A stretch of 6,221 nt of DNA from an uncultured Lachnospiraceae bacterium (GCA_902766415.1 CACXDR010000304.1:1-6221); one strand, 5' to 3'. Counted from the first letter of the stretch, positions 1 to 6,162 are shown. Notes: generated by a model from the letters alone, not told the origin. Numbers and translations: made by a program.

Positions 1-59
1 GGAACAGCTCCCGTATCCTGACGCGTATATATGTCCTGAGCTTAAGAGGAGGCCTGAAT

Positions 60-2087
60 ATGAAAGATGGACGCAGTATCTGCCCGATGGGGGTAACGCT
101 TACAGAGAAGGGGTTCCATGTGAATGTCGTCTCGGAGGGGACGGCCTGTGCCATGCATCTTTACAGAAGAAACGAGGCCGATGCCTTTTTAAGCCTGCCG
201 TTTTCTCCTGAGAAGAAAATGGGAAGCGTCTGGTCTCTCGACGTTCGGGAAGAGGATGTGAATGAAAAGAGCGGTTTCGGATCGCTCGCCGGGATCGAGT
301 ACAACTTCGAGGACGATGACGGGATCTTCGCGGATCCGTACGGGCTGTCCTTCAGCGGGCGCGACGCCTGGGGAAAGGTTGAGCAGTACGGTAATCCGCT
401 CCGGAGCCCGCTTGTCCTCCCGGAGTTTGACTGGGAGGACGATGCCCCGCCGCGCATCCCCTACGAGGACACCATCATTTACCGCCTCCATGTCAGGGGC
501 TTTACGAAGTCCCCGTCAAGCGGCGCAGTGCAGAAGGGGACCTTCGACGGCATCATCGAAAAGATCCCGTACCTTAAGGAGCTCGGCGTCACGACAGTGG
601 AGCTTCTTCCGTGCCAGGAGTTCGAGGAGCTGATGGTCCGGAAGTCGGACCAGGGCGCGCCCGCGGGGGCAGCGCCGGAGAAGCCGCGGAAGGCCGACGG
701 CAGGGTGAATTACTGGGGCTACGCGCCCGCGAACCACTTCGCGCCGAAGGCCGGCTACTGCCGGAAGAAGGACCGGAGCCCGGTGAACGAGCTGCGCGCG
801 CTGGTGAAGGCGCTCCACAAGGCCGGGATGGAGATCATTCTCGAATTCTATTTTGACGGAAGCCGGAGCGCCTCCTATGTGATCGACGTCCTCCGCTATT
901 ATGTGCGCTTCTATCATATCGACGGCGTGCATATCTCCGGGTACGCGGACGCAGCCGCGGTCGCGGGCGATCCGTACCTTTCGGAGGTGAAGCTGATCGC
1001 GGAGGGCTGGAACACCGGGGCGAAAAAGGGAAGGAAGCGCCTCGCGGCGGCGAACGAGAACTTCGAGCACGATATGCGCCGCATCCTGAAGGGCGACGAG
1101 GGGATGCTGAACAGCCTCGTGTACCACACCCGCAATAATCCGGCCGGCTTCGCCGTGATCAATTTCATGGCGAACACGAACGGGTTCACCATGGCGGACA
1201 TGGTAAGCTACGACATCAAGCACAACGAGGCGAACGGAGAGGACAATGCCGACGGCACCGACATGAACTTCAGCTGGAACTGCGGCGCCGAGGGACCCAG
1301 CCGGAAGACGAAGATCAGGGAGCTGAGAAACCGGCAGTTAAGGAACGCGTTCATGCTGCTCCTGCTTTCGCAGGGCACGCCGCTGATCCTTGCGGGCGAC
1401 GAGTTCGGGCAGACGCAGGGCGGCAACAACAACCCCTACTGCCAGGACGGGCCGGTCACCTGGCTGAACTGGAAGCTCGAGAAGACGAACGAGGAGCTTC
1501 TTGCCTTCGTGAAAAAGCTGATCGCGTTCCGGAAGGCGCACCGCGTCTTCCATTACGCGGAGGAGCCGAAGCTTGTCGACTCCAGGGCGACGGGCATCCC
1601 GGACGTGTCCTACCACGGCGTGAGGACCTGGCAGCCGGAATTCGAAGCATGGCGCCGCCAGCTCGGCATCCTTTACAACGGGGCCTACGCGTGCGATGCC
1701 GCCGGAACGCCGGACAGCACCTTTTACGTGATGTACAACCTGCACTGGGAGCCCTGCGAGTTCTCGCTGCCGAAGCCCGGCCGCGGGGAGGTCTGGCATC
1801 CGCTGATCAGCACCGCGGCAAAGGAGCACGACGGCTTCCTGCCGGAGGACGCGCCTGCCCTTGAGGACCAGAAGACTTTCACCATGCCGCCGCGCGCGAT
1901 CGTGGTTCTGGTCGCGAGACCCGCCCCGCCGGAGAAGAAGAAAAAGGGCGGAAAGAAAAAGGCAGCCGGAAAGAAGAAGGAGAAGGAGAAAGCCGGAAAA
2001 GCGGCGGAAGCCGGAGAGAAGGCGGAGACCAGGGAAGCGGCGGAAGCCGTTGAAATGGCGGAAGTTGGAGAGAAAACGGAAGCCTGA
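60..2087 (+). CDS. GlgX/isoamylase-like GH13 protein lacking most catalytic residues (probable pseudoenzyme)
   Basis: 675 aa, cytoplasmic (no signal peptide seen). Order: CBM48-like N-terminal domain (about 7-100), GH13 barrel (about 135-490), C-terminal beta region (about 530-620), charged tail (621-675). Family signatures are clear: YRLHVRGFT (141-149), GTFDGIIEKIPYLKELGV (160-177), NYWGYAPANHFAP (217-229), SYDIKHNEANGE (383-394), QGTPLILAGDEFGQT (438-452). GlgX enzymes cleave alpha-1,6 branches of glycogen. Here the usual region I DVVxNH is EFYFDG (262-267), region II GFRFDLA is GVHISGY (289-295, nucleophile Asp replaced by Ser293, Arg by His291), and region IV HDGF is TNGF (373-376, Asp replaced by Asn374). 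Only the acid/base Glu of region III remains (IAEGW, E315). The stretch from region I to II is only about 26 residues, much shorter than in active GlgX. The ATG follows AGGAGG (47-52) by 7 nt; the frame stays open to the window edge, but the RBS and the CBM48 start favour ATG60. Inference: a non-hydrolytic, glycan-binding or regulatory paralogue. Fold is certain; role is unknown. Confidence 0.9.
   Translation: MKDGRSICPMGVTLTEKGFHVNVVSEGTACAMHLYRRNEADAFLSLPFSPEKKMGSVWSLDVREEDVNEKSGFGSLAGIEYNFEDDDGIFADPYGLSFSGRDAWGKVEQYGNPLRSPLVLPEFDWEDDAPPRIPYEDTIIYRLHVRGFTKSPSSGAVQKGTFDGIIEKIPYLKELGVTTVELLPCQEFEELMVRKSDQGAPAGAAPEKPRKADGRVNYWGYAPANHFAPKAGYCRKKDRSPVNELRALVKALHKAGMEIILEFYFDGSRSASYVIDVLRYYVRFYHIDGVHISGYADAAAVAGDPYLSEVKLIAEGWNTGAKKGRKRLAAANENFEHDMRRILKGDEGMLNSLVYHTRNNPAGFAVINFMANTNGFTMADMVSYDIKHNEANGEDNADGTDMNFSWNCGAEGPSRKTKIRELRNRQLRNAFMLLLLSQGTPLILAGDEFGQTQGGNNNPYCQDGPVTWLNWKLEKTNEELLAFVKKLIAFRKAHRVFHYAEEPKLVDSRATGIPDVSYHGVRTWQPEFEAWRRQLGILYNGAYACDAAGTPDSTFYVMYNLHWEPCEFSLPKPGRGEVWHPLISTAAKEHDGFLPEDAPALEDQKTFTMPPRAIVVLVARPAPPEKKKKGGKKKAAGKKKEKEKAGKAAEAGEKAETREAAEAVEMAEVGEKTEA
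1920..2084 (+). repeat. Low-complexity Lys/Ala/Glu tail of the GlgX-like protein
   Basis: Residues 621-675 depart from the GH13 fold. The first part is Lys-rich (EKKKKGGKKK at 625-634, then AAGKKKEKEK). The second part is Ala/Glu-rich, with a loosely repeated AExxEKxE pattern (AEAGEKAE, then AEVGEKTE at the end). At DNA level GCGGAAGCCG and GGAGAGAA recur, which suggests growth by replication slippage. The tail is strongly basic and then acidic, and is probably disordered. It is not a standard part of GlgX. It could be a nucleic-acid or polyanion contact, or simply a neutral extension. Confidence 0.75.
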
Positions 2088-2100
2088 TGAAATGAAAACA

Positions 2101-2191
2101 AGGCTGCCGGAGCAAGCCATTGACCAGACATTGTTCCCCAGATGTCCGAACACAGGGGAACATGTCTGAAAACAGCCTGCTCCGGCAGCCT
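2101..2191. terminator. Nested inverted repeat, probable bidirectional terminator between convergent genes
   Basis: A perfect 14-bp GC-rich outer stem pairs 2101-2114 (AGGCTGCCGGAGCA) with 2178-2191. Inside it a second stem pairs AGACAT-T-GTTCCCC (2126-2139, one bulged T) with GGGGAACATGTCT (2155-2167), and a 3-bp TGT/ACA extension caps it. On the minus strand the outer stem is followed by TGTTTTCATTT; on the plus strand by CCTTCTTTATTT, which overlaps the stop codon of the minus-strand GT2. It starts 13 nt after the GlgX-like stop and 6 nt after the GT2 stop, the expected place for a shared terminator. The 63-nt space inside the outer stem is longer than usual. Confidence 0.75.
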
Positions 2192-2197
2192 CCTTCT

Positions 2198-3241
2198 TTA
2201 TTTCCGGAGAGTCCGGAGCTTCTTTGATGCAGCCTGCAGCGCCGCGTAGAGCTTCGGCAGCCGGTACTCAAAGCGGCAGAAGAAGCGGTCGCGGAGCGGG
2301 AGCTCCCGGTAAAACCTCCTGCAGCGCGGGGAGTAGATGGCTTTGAAATCGCGGATGTTCATGCGGGTCAGGAACCAGAGCCGGCGGGACGCGGACACCG
2401 CTTCGCGGTGGAAGCGGCCGCCGGTCTCTTTGTCGAAGGACTCGTACATCGCCCGCATCCGGCGCGCGTACTCGTCCTGCTTCTTCACGTAGTCTCCGGT
2501 CTTCATGCTGCTGGTCCAGGAGCCGGCTCCGTTAAAACGGTAGACGCTCATGGGGCGGTCCATATAGTACGCGAAGCCCCGCGCGGCTGCCATAAGCTCA
2601 AGGGGGCGGTCTCCGACCGGGCAGTCCACGTAGTAATCCGGGAGGGAGCGGACCAGCTCCGCGCGGAGCATCATGGAGCCGAAGGGGAAGCCGCCGGCCT
2701 TGTCGATCAGCTCCTCCGGCGTGAGCACGCGGTCGCCGCGGTAGGGCCGGAGAAGCGCCTTGTTGACCAGCTCGCCGTTGTCGTTCCGCACCTCCGCGGG
2801 GTGGACGCAGAGCTGGCATTCGGGATGCGCCTCCATGTACGCGGCCTGCCGCGCGAGCTTCGTGTCGTCGCACCAGTAGTCGTCGCAGTCCATGAGCGTG
2901 ATGTATTTTCCCTTCGCGCGCGGGAAGTTGAACGCGCCTGAGATGTTCGTGATGCCTTTGGAATACTGGTTTTCCGTCTGCAGGATGGGCTTTATGATGT
3001 CCGGGTACCGCGCCTGGTACGCGCGGATGATGTCCTGCGAGCCGTCCGTGGACGCGTCGTCATGGATCAGGATCTCAAAGCGGAAGCTGCATTTCTGCGA
3101 GAGGAAATGGTCCAGCGCCTCCTTAAGGTACGGGGCGTGGTTATAGCAGACCGCGCAGATGCTGACGAGCGGGGCATCGTCCGCAGGGATGGAAGAGTTA
3201 GCGGATGCGTTTGTATAGCCGGGAAGCCGTGTATACTTCAT
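2198..3241 (-). CDS. Family 2 glycosyltransferase (GT-A fold), surface polysaccharide synthesis
   Basis: 347 aa from the chosen start. N-terminal GT2 catalytic domain (about 25-240): VSICAVCYNH (26-35), HDDASTDGS (60-68) for nucleotide binding, DCDD (118-121) as the DxD metal site, and VGDRPLE (209-215), whose Asp211 is a candidate catalytic base. YRFNGAGSWTSS (234-245) resembles the acceptor-side end of the domain. The C-terminal about 100 residues are basic and Arg-rich, with no clear membrane span, which suggests peripheral contact with the cytoplasmic membrane. Expected role: transfer of one sugar from a nucleotide sugar to a lipid-linked glycan; donor and acceptor cannot be read from sequence. 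A longer frame opens at an ATG at 3274 (358 aa) but has no Shine-Dalgarno; ATG3241 has GGAAGGAGT 7 nt upstream, so it was preferred. It is the last gene of the minus-strand polysaccharide unit and lies 218 nt after the flippase. Confidence 0.92.
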   Translation of the reverse strand: MKYTRLPGYTNASANSSIPADDAPLVSICAVCYNHAPYLKEALDHFLSQKCSFRFEILIHDDASTDGSQDIIRAYQARYPDIIKPILQTENQYSKGITNISGAFNFPRAKGKYITLMDCDDYWCDDTKLARQAAYMEAHPECQLCVHPAEVRNDNGELVNKALLRPYRGDRVLTPEELIDKAGGFPFGSMMLRAELVRSLPDYYVDCPVGDRPLELMAAARGFAYYMDRPMSVYRFNGAGSWTSSMKTGDYVKKQDEYARRMRAMYESFDKETGGRFHREAVSASRRLWFLTRMNIRDFKAIYSPRCRRFYRELPLRDRFFCRFEYRLPKLYAALQAASKKLRTLRK

Positions 3242-3248
3242 GGAATGG

Positions 3249-3257
3249 ACTCCTTCC
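3249..3257 (-). promoter_or_regulatory. Ribosome binding site that fixes the GT2 start at 3241
   Basis: Reading the minus strand, GGAAGGAGT ends 7 nt before the ATG at 3241. The in-frame ATG at 3274 lies upstream of this motif and is preceded by a GC-rich structured stretch without one. The site therefore shortens the protein by 11 residues compared with the longest frame. Confidence 0.85.
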
Positions 3258-3277
3258 GGGATCGGAATAATCATGGT

Positions 3278-3423
3278 GCCGGGCTGCAGGGGTATGCCCC
3301 GGTGTCCGCTCGGGCGCAGCGGGCTATTCGTCCGTCCATGCCGGACCAGGGAAGGTCCGTCCCGGAACGGACGCCTGTCCTGCGCACGGTGGACACCCTG
3401 GGGATAGCCCCTGGCAGCCCGGT
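3278..3423. repeat. 146-bp imperfect inverted repeat filling the flippase-GT2 gap
   Basis: This holds most of the 218-nt gap between the flippase and GT2 genes. It folds as one long stem: 3279-3287 with 3414-3422; 3288-3292 with 3408-3412; 3293-3295 with 3404-3406; 3297-3300 with 3400-3403; GGTGTCC 3301-3307 with 3391-3397; GCGCAG 3314-3319 with 3380-3385; 3320-3323 with 3374-3377; CGTCCGT 3329-3335 with 3367-3373; 3342-3347 with 3354-3359, closed by hexaloop AGGGAA (3348-3353). About 50 base pairs, broken only by small bulges and internal loops. No U-tract follows on the minus strand and the stem is far longer than a terminator. Candidates are a structured leader RNA, a processing site, or an ERIC/MITE-like palindromic element. 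No target-site duplication abuts it. Confidence 0.8.
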
Positions 3424-3459
3424 TCGACGTTTTCGCTCTTCTGGATCATGACCGGTATT

Positions 3460-4917
3460 TCAGACCCTCCCGCGCTTCCGGATCACGTCCGCGACGAAGC
3501 GGATCGTGCCGCGGTTCAGGACAGCCGAGAACGCGCAGTAGAGCACGACGCCCGCGGGGATCTGGATGAGCAGCGTAAGAAGGGGCGAAAGCCCGAGGCG
3601 CCGGATGCCGAAGACGGCGGCTCCCATAAGGACCGCGGAGACCGCGGACGGCAGCATGTCGAGATACTGCTCGCCGATCCCGTAGCGGATCAGCTTTTTC
3701 ACAGGATACGCGTTGATAAAGGTGCAGAGGAATTCATCCGCCGCCTTCAGGACCAGCATGACAAGGATGCCGTGCCGGATGCTGAGAAGGAGGATGATGA
3801 TCCCGAGCGCCTTTTTTATGATCTCAAGCTTCAGGAAGAGGTCGCTCCGCCCGAGGGCCGTGATCATCTGCAGGTTCGTCACGTGGATGGGCCAGAACGC
3901 GTAGCAGACGGAGAGCAGGCAGAGATACGGGGCGCAGAAGAGCCACTTGTCGGTCAGGAGCACCCGGATGAGGGGCACGGCAGTGCCAATGAGGCCCGCC
4001 ATCATGGGGAAGACGGCAAAGGCGGAGAGGCGGATGCTTTTCCGCATCATCTCCTTCAGCGTCATAGGATCCCCCTGGTTCTGTGCGTACGCGGGCAGGA
4101 GCACGGACTGGATCGCGGCTGAAAGGTTCGAGGTGATGAGCTTCGGGAACTGGTCCGCGCGGCTGTAGCCGCCTAAGTCCGCCTGGGAATAGCGCTTCCC
4201 GATGACGAGCCCGTAGACGTTCATCCAGACGGTGTCGATGAGCCCCGACGCGAGGATCTTTGAGCCGAAACGGAAAAGCTCTTTTACGCGCTCCCGCTCA
4301 AAGCCGCCCCGCGGCCGCCAGTCGACGGTCACGAACAGCCCGCACATCAGCGCGAAATAATAGATGATCTGCTGCGCCGCCATAGCCCACACGCCATAAC
4401 CGCGCGCCGCCATGGCCACCGCGGCCGTGCCGGACAGGAGGACCGCCGCCATGGTCGCCTTGAAAAGCTGGCGGAAGTTCAGGCTCCTCGAGACGTAGGC
4501 GGTCTGGATGGAGATCACCGCCCCGGGAAAGAGGACGATGCCCATGACCCGGAGGAGGCCGGCGAGCACAGGGGTGTCATACCAGGATGCCACCGCGGGC
4601 GCGATGAGCCAGAGGAGGAGGTAAACGGGAACGGAGATCAGGAGGCAGATCCGCAGCACCGATGAGTAGTCCGAGTCCCGGACCTCGGGGCGCTGGATCA
4701 GCGCGGTCGCGAAGCCGGACTGGACGAAGGTGTTCGCGATCGTGATGAAGATCATGATCAGGCCGATGGTCCCGTATTCCGTCGGGGACATGAGCCGCGC
4801 GAGGAGCAGCGCCACGACAAACTGCACGCCCTGAGCCCCGAGAAGCTCGGAGAGCTTCCAGAGGAGGCCGTGCGCGACTTTTGTGCCGAGTCCGCTGTTT
4901 TCCTGCATTCCTGTCAT
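3460..4917 (-). CDS. Wzx-type oligosaccharide flippase (MOP superfamily, TuaB/WzxC-like)
   Basis: 485 aa polytopic membrane protein with about 12-14 hydrophobic segments, the usual size for the family. It should move undecaprenyl-linked oligosaccharide from the cytoplasmic to the outer face of the membrane before polymerisation or attachment. Family marks: LLLARLMSPTEYGTIGL (37-53) on the first helix pair, QSGFATALIQRPE (66-78), AYVSRSLNFRQL (140-151), RGYGVWAMAAQQ (172-183), a long amphipathic cytoplasmic stretch with FRFGSKILASGL (216-225 region), and GYSRADQFPKL (250-260). This pattern matches the TuaB/WzxC branch more than the O-antigen Wzx branch. The ATG at 4917 has only a moderate AGGTAAGG upstream; a second ATG (codon 4) lies directly behind an AGGA and is too close to it. 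The first ATG is embedded in a 17-bp tandem repeat array, which is unusual. Substrate cannot be inferred. Confidence 0.92.
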   Translation of the reverse strand: MTGMQENSGLGTKVAHGLLWKLSELLGAQGVQFVVALLLARLMSPTEYGTIGLIMIFITIANTFVQSGFATALIQRPEVRDSDYSSVLRICLLISVPVYLLLWLIAPAVASWYDTPVLAGLLRVMGIVLFPGAVISIQTAYVSRSLNFRQLFKATMAAVLLSGTAAVAMAARGYGVWAMAAQQIIYYFALMCGLFVTVDWRPRGGFERERVKELFRFGSKILASGLIDTVWMNVYGLVIGKRYSQADLGGYSRADQFPKLITSNLSAAIQSVLLPAYAQNQGDPMTLKEMMRKSIRLSAFAVFPMMAGLIGTAVPLIRVLLTDKWLFCAPYLCLLSVCYAFWPIHVTNLQMITALGRSDLFLKLEIIKKALGIIILLLSIRHGILVMLVLKAADEFLCTFINAYPVKKLIRYGIGEQYLDMLPSAVSAVLMGAAVFGIRRLGLSPLLTLLIQIPAGVVLYCAFSAVLNRGTIRFVADVIRKRGRV

Positions 4918-5019
4918 CTTGCCTTACCTGTTATTTTGTGTTTCCTGTCATGCAGCCTTTCCTGTCATCCTTCGCTTTCTGTCATGCAGACGTTCCTGTT
5001 ATCCTATGCTTTCTGTCAT
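4901..5019 (-). repeat. Seven tandem 17-bp units ending in the flippase start codon
   Basis: Read on the minus strand, unit starts are at 5019, 5002, 4985, 4968, 4951, 4934 and 4917, exactly 17 nt apart. Consensus is ATRACAGRAA plus 7 variable bases; units: ATGACAGAAAGCATAGG, ATAACAGGAACGTCTGC, ATGACAGAAAGCGAAGG, ATGACAGGAAAGGCTGC, ATGACAGGAAACACAAA, ATAACAGGTAAGGCAAG, ATGACAGGAATGCAGGA. Units 1 and 3, and units 2 and 4, are most alike, so a 34-bp dimer was probably duplicated. Unit 7 supplies the first codons of the flippase. The purine-rich core of each unit sits about 7 nt before the ATG/ATA of the next, like a Shine-Dalgarno. Because ATGA/ATAA recurs every 17 nt, each ATG is followed by a stop as its seventh codon. 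It is not CRISPR: there are no spacers of usable length. Confidence 0.93.
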
Positions 5020-5096
5020 GACCCGGCACCCGGGTGCAGGGCAGCTGCCTTTTTCTTTCCTTCTGCTATTTTCCCCTTTCAGGAGGGACCGCCGCG
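5020..5096. other. Gap after the rhamnosyltransferase-like gene with two short perfect palindromes
   Basis: Between the stop of the upstream GT2 (5097) and the 17-bp array lie GCACCCGGGTGC (5026-5037) and GGCAGCTGCC (5040-5049), followed on the plus strand by CTTTTTCTTTCC. On the minus strand, the direction of the flanking genes, no T-run follows, so this is not a convincing terminator for them. On the plus strand a weak hairpin plus T-run could stop antisense transcription. No gene is seen in this stretch. Confidence 0.4.
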
Positions 5097-6071
5097 TCAC
5101 ATGAAGAGGCATTCCCCGACGGTCCTGTGGAGCCGGTTGAAGGTGAAGCCGTAACGCAGGATGACCGCGGCCTTCCGGACGCGCGGCAGCTTCCGTAAGG
5201 AGACGAAGACGCGGAGGGTCCTTCTGTCCCGCTCTGAAAGCGCGTCCCCGTACTGGCGCCCGAATTCCGCCGCCTGGCGGAAGAGCGCGGTGTAGACGGA
5301 GGAGGAGTGGCGGTCCATGTCCGCCTTCGTCTTCCCGTCCTTCCGGAAGAGGCCCAGCCGGTCCAGGACCTCGCGGACGCGGCTGCCCTTGGCGGCGCCG
5401 AGGACATTGTCCGCGTGCTGACGGTAGTCGTAGAGGGATTCGTCAAGGAAGACGATGTGCCCGAAGGCCGCCGCCGCGAGCGCGGCCCAGTGGTCGTGCA
5501 TGACCGCGTGCTCCGGCACCGGGCGGGACTTTAAGAGCCGGACCAGCGCGCTGTTCATCATCATGGCGCCGCCGGTCACGTTGTTCTGGACGAGGAGCTG
5601 GTTCAGCTGGTTCCTCGAGGGCGTCATCTGCTGGAAGCGCACGTAGGAGGGGGCGAGCTCCGCCCCGGCACCGTCCGTGACGCGCATGTCGCAGTGGACG
5701 ATGAGCGGTGTGTGCATGCCGTACCGCTTTTCGGCCTTTTTCATGGCAGCGAGCGTTTTTTCCATTTTGTCGGGATGCCAGACGTCGTCCTGGTCGGCGA
5801 AGCAGACGTAGCTGTCTTCATCCGCCCGGTCGTGGAGGACCGTCATGAAATGCTTCGCCGCGCTGCCGGAGGGCTCTTTCCTCCGGAGAAAGGTCACGCG
5901 GTCCGGATAGAGCTCCGCGTAGTCCGCCGCGATCGCGGGCGTGCGGTCCGCGGAGGCGTCGTCCGAGATGAGGAGGGATACGTCCGGCTCTGTCTGGCGG
6001 AGGATCGAGAGGATCTGCGCGTGGATGTATTTTTCGCCGTTGCGGCTGCAGAGGATGACCTGGATGCTCAT
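5097..6071 (-). CDS. Family 2 glycosyltransferase, rhamnosyltransferase-like
   Basis: 324 aa from the chosen start. GT-A domain: MSIQVILCSRNGEKY (1-15), LLISDDASADRT (33-44) for nucleotide binding, CFADQDDVWHPDKM (90-103) containing the DxD metal motif, NNVTGGAMMMN (163-173), MHDHWAALAAAAFG (191-204) with the probable catalytic Asp193, and DYRQHADNVLG (215-225). The last two motifs are typical of the RgpF/RfbF-type rhamnosyltransferase branch, which moves rhamnose or a similar deoxyhexose from a nucleotide sugar to a lipid-linked chain in the cytoplasm; the actual donor is inferred only. The C-terminal about 100 residues are basic and helical-looking. An ATG four codons earlier (6083) is possible, but family proteins begin close to the first beta strand and ATG6071 has GAGG 6 nt upstream. 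First gene of the minus-strand unit, behind its own promoter. Confidence 0.9.
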   Translation of the reverse strand: MSIQVILCSRNGEKYIHAQILSILRQTEPDVSLLISDDASADRTPAIAADYAELYPDRVTFLRRKEPSGSAAKHFMTVLHDRADEDSYVCFADQDDVWHPDKMEKTLAAMKKAEKRYGMHTPLIVHCDMRVTDGAGAELAPSYVRFQQMTPSRNQLNQLLVQNNVTGGAMMMNSALVRLLKSRPVPEHAVMHDHWAALAAAAFGHIVFLDESLYDYRQHADNVLGAAKGSRVREVLDRLGLFRKDGKTKADMDRHSSSVYTALFRQAAEFGRQYGDALSERDRRTLRVFVSLRKLPRVRKAAVILRYGFTFNRLHRTVGECLFM

Positions 6072-6077
6072 AAATAG

Positions 6078-6081
6078 CCTC
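6078..6081 (-). promoter_or_regulatory. Ribosome binding site favouring the GT2 start at 6071
   Basis: On the minus strand GAGG ends 6 nt before the ATG at 6071. The alternative ATG at 6083 overlaps this motif and has only GGAA directly in front of it, next to a stable hairpin. The preference is moderate, since the two starts differ by only four codons. Confidence 0.55.
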
Positions 6082-6087
6082 ATTTCC

Positions 6088-6107
6088 GGGGCGCTTTCCC
6101 GCGCCCC
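6088..6107 (-). promoter_or_regulatory. GC hairpin in the leader of the polysaccharide unit
   Basis: GGGGCGC (6088-6094) pairs perfectly with GCGCCCC (6101-6107) around a 6-nt loop. On the minus-strand transcript it lies between the predicted promoter and the GT2 start and ends about 4 nt before the upstream ATG (6083). No T-run follows on either strand, so it is not an intrinsic terminator. It may protect the 5' end or block the upstream ATG. Confidence 0.6.
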
Positions 6108-6120
6108 CTGATCGCTAAAG

Positions 6121-6150
6121 AGTATATCATATCCGTTTATGCGCCTGCAA
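6121..6150 (-). promoter_or_regulatory. Sigma-A-like promoter for the polysaccharide genes
   Basis: On the minus strand TTGCAG (6150-6145) is followed by an 18-bp spacer and TATACT (6126-6121), a good match to the TTGACA/TATAAT consensus. Transcription would begin near 6114, giving a leader of roughly 40 nt that contains the GC hairpin. It is the only convincing promoter seen for the three minus-strand genes. Confidence 0.65.
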
Positions 6151-6162
6151 TCGCGGCCTGTA

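Noticed and set aside
25..32. GTATATAT as a -10 element for the GlgX-like gene
   Set aside because: No -35 match exists at a suitable distance and the window begins too close to judge.
2..211. Open frame in +2 entering from the left edge, as the tail of an upstream gene
   Set aside because: It would overlap the GlgX-like gene by about 150 nt. The strong RBS and CBM48 start at 60 make the overlap unlikely, and no family can be recognised from the short fragment.
516..1223. 235-aa open frame on the minus strand opposite the GlgX-like gene
   Set aside because: It is antisense to a clear GH13 coding frame, has no family-like motifs and is Arg/Val/Leu-rich, as expected of a shadow frame in GC-rich DNA.
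1338..2153. 271-aa open frame on the minus strand across the GlgX C-terminus and the terminator
   Set aside because: It is the antisense of the Lys/Ala/Glu tail (giving Leu/Phe/Arg runs) and runs through the inverted repeat, so it is not a plausible gene.
3324..3449. 41-codon minus-strand ORF (starting MIQKSENVEPGC) with three Cys, between flippase and GT2
   Set aside because: The only Shine-Dalgarno-like GGGAGGG is about 15 nt upstream, too far, and most of the ORF is one arm and loop of the long hairpin. Ribosome profiling or a conserved homologue would reopen it.
3270..3450. ATCATG direct repeat on both sides of the long hairpin (3270-3275 and 3445-3450) as a target-site duplication
   Set aside because: The right copy lies about 20 nt beyond the end of the palindrome and six bases can match by chance, so it does not support a transposition event.
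3448..4122. 224-aa plus-strand open frame opposite the flippase
   Set aside because: It is highly charged (Asp/Glu/Arg) antisense of a membrane protein; no RBS was noted and it shows no recognisable domain.
4901..5019. CRISPR array or plasmid iterons
   Set aside because: Only 7 variable bases separate 10-bp cores, too short for spacers, with no cas genes. No replication protein or AT-rich origin region is nearby.
4870..5154. Plus-strand frames of 94 and 73 aa rich in Cys, Leu and Ser over the 17-bp array
   Set aside because: Their apparent peptide repeats are just the 17-bp DNA repeat read in the opposite direction; the 17-nt period shifts frame each unit, so no constant repeat peptide is encoded.
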